Below are positions 61,001 to 64,000 of a DNA stretch of 64,000 nucleotides, in pieces (the first letter of the stretch is position 1; each line of letters opens with the position of its first letter). The stretch is from positions 1 to 64,000 of the forward strand of contig NZ_JANJUQ010000031.1 of the NCBI RefSeq assembly GCF_024710485.1, in the 5' to 3' direction. The stretch comes from Flavobacterium sp. (GTDB lineage Bacteria > Bacteroidota > Bacteroidia > Flavobacteriales > Flavobacteriaceae). Under the pieces are notes generated by a model, which ran no database searches, was not told the origin of the DNA, and saw nothing but the letters and a program-made list of their open reading frames with translations. Both the position numbers and the translations under genes were made by a program.

Positions 61001-64000
61001 AGATTTAGATTCTGATAACGACGGTATTCCGGATGTTGAAGAGGCTGGGTTCAAACAATACAGCAACAATACTTCAACTTTCGACAAGAGCAATCCTTCT
61101 CTTTGGACTGATGCCAATAACAATGGTATGAATGATTACATCGCAGCTTTGATTTCAGGCGGAACATATAATGTATTGAATAGTGATGGAGACGGATTAA
61201 GAAACTATTTAGATTTTGACAGTGATAACGACTCTTTCTTTGATGTAAATGAAGCCGGCGTATTAAACGGCGACGGCGACATCAACGATGATGGAAAAGG
61301 GGACGGAATCGATACAGATAAAGACGGAATTTTAGACATCTACGACAACTCGACTAACTTCGGTACCATAGCCAGAAGCTATGCACAAGATACCGATGGT
61401 GACGGCACTCCTGATTTCTTAGAATTAGACGCAAACAATGACGGTATTTTCGATATTACAACTTCTTTATATGACAATATCGACACCAACAACGATGGTA
61501 AAGTAGACGGAACTGCCGACGCTGACCGAGACGGAATCCTAGATGCATTCGATACTAATCCGGCTGTAAAAGGCTCGCCAAGAAACTTAAACAAAAAATT
61601 GTTATTGGATTTTGACGGAAGAAACGACTACGCAGAAAGTGCTCCTATAGTGGGCGGATTGGCCAATGCCTCTCTAATGGCTTGGATTGATTTAAGAAAC
61701 GGTTACAGCAATGAAGGTGTAGTAGTAGGTCAAGACAAATTCCAAATCAAAGTGAACAGCGACAGAAAACTCGAAGCTTTGGTTAACAATACCTCTGTAA
61801 CAAGTACTGATGCGCTTAATACCGCACAATGGTACCATGTGGCTGCAACTATCGGAGGCGGTGAATTAAAATTATACTTAAACGGAGGGTTGATTGCAAC
61901 AAAAGCAGTTTCCGGAGGCATTCAAGCCGATGCAACTAACTTCACTTTAGGTAAAAACCCCGCTGCTGCTAATCAATTCTTCAATGGTAAAATAGATGAA
62001 GTGCGACTATTTAATGTGGCTTTAACTGACAGCCAATTACAAAGAATGGTATACCAAGAAATTGAAAACAATGGATCACAGGTTCGTGGAACCGTTATCC
62101 CAAGAGACATTCAAGCACTACCTTATGCCAACTTGATTCGTTATTATCGCATGGATACTTACAAAGATGATATCGTAGATGACTTAGTAACACCGGGCTT
62201 CGATACAGTAACGGGTATGAAAATGTACAACCATAAAAATATTTACACCCAGCAAGCACCTATGCCTTTTGTAACCAGAACAACAGGAAGCTTTGCTACT
62301 GCGGTAAATGACAGCACAAAAGACATCAGAGGCTTAGACTTAAACGAATATGATTATGCAATAGTACAAGTAAACCACAACATCACTGAACCATCAAATG
62401 TAACAACAATGGGAATGATAATAAATCCGGGAGTTGCAGTAAACATGAACAACGACAATAAGTTGGAAAACAAATGGTATTTAAAATTAGACGGTAAAAT
62501 CGACTTGAGCGGCAAATCGCAATTAGTGCAAACAGCCGACAGCGAATTGGATGCTGCAAGTGCAGGATTCATCGAAAGAGATCAAACCGGACAATCCAAC
62601 AAATTCAATTACAACTATTGGTCTTCACCGGTAAGTAGCATTAATAACACTACAATAAACCACGGTTATACAGTAGCAGGTGTAATGAAAGACGGTACAA
62701 CCGCTACACCACAAAACATGCAGTGGACAACAGGCGTAAACAGCAGTGCTACCAGCCCAATCACTTTGAGTAGCTATTGGATTTTCAAATTCCAAAACCT
62801 GACCAACAGTTACGCTAACTGGACTACAGTAGGCCAAAACGGTACGTTGTTAGCCGGACAAGGGTTCACTTTGAAAGGATCCAGTGCGGCTACTCCGAAA
62901 CAAAACTATACTTTCGTGGGTAAACCAAACAACGGGACTATTACTTCTTCAGTAGCAGCTAACAATTTGAACCTTTGCGGAAACCCTTATCCGTCAGCCA
63001 TTGATGCCGATAAATTTATCGATGATAACATTGGGTCAATATCCGGAACTTTATTGTTCTGGGAACACTACAGCACCAATAATTCCCACAATACTATACA
63101 ATATCAAGGTGGCTATGCTACTTATACTAAAGTGGGTGGAACAGCTCCTGTAGCTCCGGCCGGTATCAGCGGATTAGGAATCAGTGATAAACTAGCTAAA
63201 AGATTCATTCCTGTCGGACAAGGATTCTTTGTCAGCGGAAATGCAACAGGTGGTACAATTACCTTCAACAACAGTCAACGCATCTTTATCAAAGAAGACA
63301 ATGCGAACTCGCAATACTTATTCAGAAATGCCGGAATGATGACTACTGCTCAAGCGGCCATCAATGCCGAAGACACTTTTGAAACACAACAATTTACCAA
63401 ATTACGATTGGGATTTGTGTCGGCTAACAATTACCACCGTCAATTGTTATTAGGGTTTATGAATCAATTTGCAACCAGTGGATTCGACAATGGTTACGAT
63501 GCTTTGAGTGCAGAAACCTTAGCGAGCGACATGTATTTCATGCAGGGAACATCAAAATTGAATATCATTGGCGACAGTTACTTTAATGCCAACAACAGCT
63601 ATCCGTTAGGCATCAAAAATGCTACAGCTGGAAATGTAAAATTCAACTTGGATGCCAAAGAAAACTTGGCGGAAGACCAAGAAGTGTATATCTTCGATAA
63701 CACTACCGGTATTTACCACAGTATCAAATCGCAGCCGTTTGAAATTAACTTACCGGCGGGCACTATCGAAAATCGTTTCTTCTTGAGATTCTCAACAAGC
63801 AGCTCATTGGGAACCAATGATAATGAATTGCAAAATGGTATTGCTGTGATGCACACGCAAACAGACAACACCATTCACATCAAAAACGAATTGATGGACG
63901 CTACCATTAAATCGGTGGAACTATACAACTTATTAGGGCAAAAAGTAGCCGATTGGTCATTAGAAAACCAATCAGCAACCGAAATGCACTTACCGGTTAG
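58068..64000 (+). CDS. Giant T9SS-secreted protein with choice-of-anchor-D repeats, thrombospondin-3 motifs and LamG (3' truncated)
   Basis: The frame is open from the ATG at 58068 through the window end: about 1977 residues without the stop codon. Order: signal peptide (ending AAAFS/Q); an N-terminal beta domain; five choice-of-anchor-D (ASH-like) repeats, 58617-60368, of 118/115/118/115/118 residues; a calcium-type DNDGDSVDSSIDIDDDNDG segment; a jelly-roll-like domain (NGSFETPV to FIDDVQIVIN); thrombospondin type 3 repeats (DSDGDGIPDTEDLDSDNDG and others); a LamG domain (about 61590-62070); then a region paralogous to the preceding gene and the start of a T9SS sorting domain (VELYNLLGQKVADWSLEN). 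Probably a surface adhesin; ligand unknown. Confidence 0.9.
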   Translation, partial: MKKLLSNFKKRSLLLLFLFSAAAFSQVTIKSQTFENVALDNLSYIVTSASNITTAPGTGVAGSTALSFRGNLMYATFENIDITGYTNVEVSTNFASLGVDMDEDLFIQFSYDNGVNYQTPIKLVDGNSNKNLAYGTADASANPFVYNIPASNNSVRFRIYCVGVDSAEFYYIDNITVRGIASPEINLQANGTNIASGSTTIATAINTDFGSTDRNTGTETRTFTIENTGIANLNISSVTTNNSEFTATVSSSTVAPNASAILTVVFNPAVTGTRNGVIQINNNDNNEGTYTFVVQGIGTEQEINIQGGTVPTDIINGSTTISDALGTNFGSQPGTRTYSIQNTGTSPLTLSSASSSIADYTVTFTPSTIPAGETGTLTVVYYPTATGTRTATITLLNNDANEGTYTFRVSGTATDKEINLKGNTINIASGSTTIAFDRNTNFGNADINSGSVTNNFTIENTGINSLSITSVSSNSPDFLVSFPATTIPAYSSVTLPVTFNPTAAGTRNGVITINNNDSNEGTYTFAVRGTGTEQEINVQGGAGPTNIANGSVTISTTLGTNFGSSATTRTFVIQNVGTSNLNINSLTSSLADYTLSVSSNVVAPGSTETLTIVFNPTVTGTRTATITIGSNDSDESNYSFAVSANVTDKEINVKGNGATISNGYTVITATRNTDFGSVEVEGGSATNSFVIENLGGLPLTVSAVTCSNNYDYTVTFTPTVIPAGGTATFSVEFNPITNGVRTGTIYINNNDADETNYRFNISGRGLQDNDGDSVDSSIDIDDDNDGITDIIECGTCLSDPFVNGSFETPVIAASSYAILPTSSVNGWQTSAENFIEIWSSGFNGVPAASGNQFAELNANVPGILYQTFCLNGAGGTINWSIKHRGRSGVDQAFVKMGSSLADALASTPIVEMVDGNTAWGTYSGIYSIPVGQTQIVITFQAGYTGSGSASIGNFIDDVQIVINQGCIDSDGDGIPDTEDLDSDNDGIPDVEEAGFKQYSNNTSTFDKSNPSLWTDANNNGMNDYIAALISGGTYNVLNSDGDGLRNYLDFDSDNDSFFDVNEAGVLNGDGDINDDGKGDGIDTDKDGILDIYDNSTNFGTIARSYAQDTDGDGTPDFLELDANNDGIFDITTSLYDNIDTNNDGKVDGTADADRDGILDAFDTNPAVKGSPRNLNKKLLLDFDGRNDYAESAPIVGGLANASLMAWIDLRNGYSNEGVVVGQDKFQIKVNSDRKLEALVNNTSVTSTDALNTAQWYHVAATIGGGELKLYLNGGLIATKAVSGGIQADATNFTLGKNPAAANQFFNGKIDEVRLFNVALTDSQLQRMVYQEIENNGSQVRGTVIPRDIQALPYANLIRYYRMDTYKDDIVDDLVTPGFDTVTGMKMYNHKNIYTQQAPMPFVTRTTGSFATAVNDSTKDIRGLDLNEYDYAIVQVNHNITEPSNVTTMGMIINPGVAVNMNNDNKLENKWYLKLDGKIDLSGKSQLVQTADSELDAASAGFIERDQTGQSNKFNYNYWSSPVSSINNTTINHGYTVAGVMKDGTTATPQNMQWTTGVNSSATSPITLSSYWIFKFQNLTNSYANWTTVGQNGTLLAGQGFTLKGSSAATPKQNYTFVGKPNNGTITSSVAANNLNLCGNPYPSAIDADKFIDDNIGSISGTLLFWEHYSTNNSHNTIQYQGGYATYTKVGGTAPVAPAGISGLGISDKLAKRFIPVGQGFFVSGNATGGTITFNNSQRIFIKEDNANSQYLFRNAGMMTTAQAAINAEDTFETQQFTKLRLGFVSANNYHRQLLLGFMNQFATSGFDNGYDALSAETLASDMYFMQGTSKLNIIGDSYFNANNSYPLGIKNATAGNVKFNLDAKENLAEDQEVYIFDNTTGIYHSIKSQPFEINLPAGTIENRFFLRFSTSSSLGTNDNELQNGIAVMHTQTDNTIHIKNELMDATIKSVELYNLLGQKVADWSLENQSATEMHLPV
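58617..60368 (+). repeat. Five in-frame choice-of-anchor-D repeats in A-B-A-B-A order
   Basis: Units start with EIN at 58617, 58971, 59316, 59670 and 60015 and measure 354, 345, 354, 345 and 354 bases. A-units contain TRNGVI-INNND and (units 1 and 3) end GTEQ; B-units contain LGTNFGS, TRTATIT and end TDK. Confidence 0.88.

Noticed and set aside
58577..62837. Several minus-strand open frames of 60-110 residues inside the giant T9SS gene
   Set aside because: They are antisense shadows of a repetitive, Thr/Val/Asn-rich coding sequence: no start context, low-complexity Val/Leu text and no continuity between them.
1..64000. Horizontal-transfer island or biosynthetic cluster
   Set aside because: Base composition looks even, no integrase-tRNA junction, no transposase and most genes are core or family-typical; only the two T9SS giants next to the tRNA look accessory, and they carry no mobility genes.

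Overview
This 64 kb window is a chromosomal segment of a Bacteroidota, almost certainly a Flavobacterium or close relative. Signs are low GC, near absence of Shine-Dalgarno sites, many TAnnTTTG -7 boxes (several with a TTG 18-19 bp upstream), families largely restricted to the phylum (DUF4290, DUF4199, DUF5686, GlmU-family protein, TonB receptors with a carboxypeptidase-like N-terminus) and type 9 secretion (T9SS) sorting domains. No transposase, prophage, CRISPR array or rRNA was seen. Genes are dense and no gene-free gap exceeds 300 bases.

Layout. 1-2225: 3' part of a TonB-type outer-membrane receptor. 2.3-9.9 kb: fabH, an S9 peptidase, a DUF2975/XRE regulator pair with a palindrome over its promoter, an orphan ABC ATPase, and a TetR/ABC1-kinase pair. 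10-19.5 kb: two lipoproteins, htpG, DUF2721, carB without its allosteric domain, rpmH, a TPR membrane protein, a lytic transglycosylase and an alpha/beta hydrolase. 19.6-25.2 kb: a YjdJ-like GNAT, a hypothetical, a VWA lipoprotein, mtaB, a GlmU-family protein and rpmE2. 25.4-30.5 kb: DUF4199, GT2 glycosyltransferase, phosphosugar mutase and an MsbA-like exporter, probably co-transcribed. 30.5-35.5 kb: an envelope operon on the minus strand (M23 peptidase, TonB receptor, lipoprotein). 35.6-38 kb: ZapB-like coiled coil, zapA, 6S RNA, rny. 38-41.6 kb: response regulator, xerD and three small beta-barrel proteins. 41.6-54.1 kb: aroQ, DUF5686, TauE/SafE, the DUF493-DUF4290-murA operon, an AAA ATPase, recQ, fmt, HU, YqgE, a class IV aminotransferase and a START-like protein. 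54.2 kb: tRNA-Met(CAT). 54.6-64 kb: two neighbouring T9SS-secreted giants with related C-terminal halves; the second runs off the window.

The most interesting signals are mostly non-coding or architectural. (1) A 34-bp element (30/34 identical) with two ATCG-centred half-sites 21 bp apart lies upstream of both T9SS genes. (2) The second giant carries five choice-of-anchor-D-like repeats of exactly 118/115/118/115/118 residues, an A-B-A-B-A higher-order repeat. (3) Two copies of one structured intergenic element lie near carB and the murA operon. (4) Degenerate short tandem arrays of 7-9 bp period sit at gene edges. (5) MurA has Asp in place of the fosfomycin-target Cys. No clearly new multi-gene defence or biosynthetic system was recognised; most coding content is core chromosomal.
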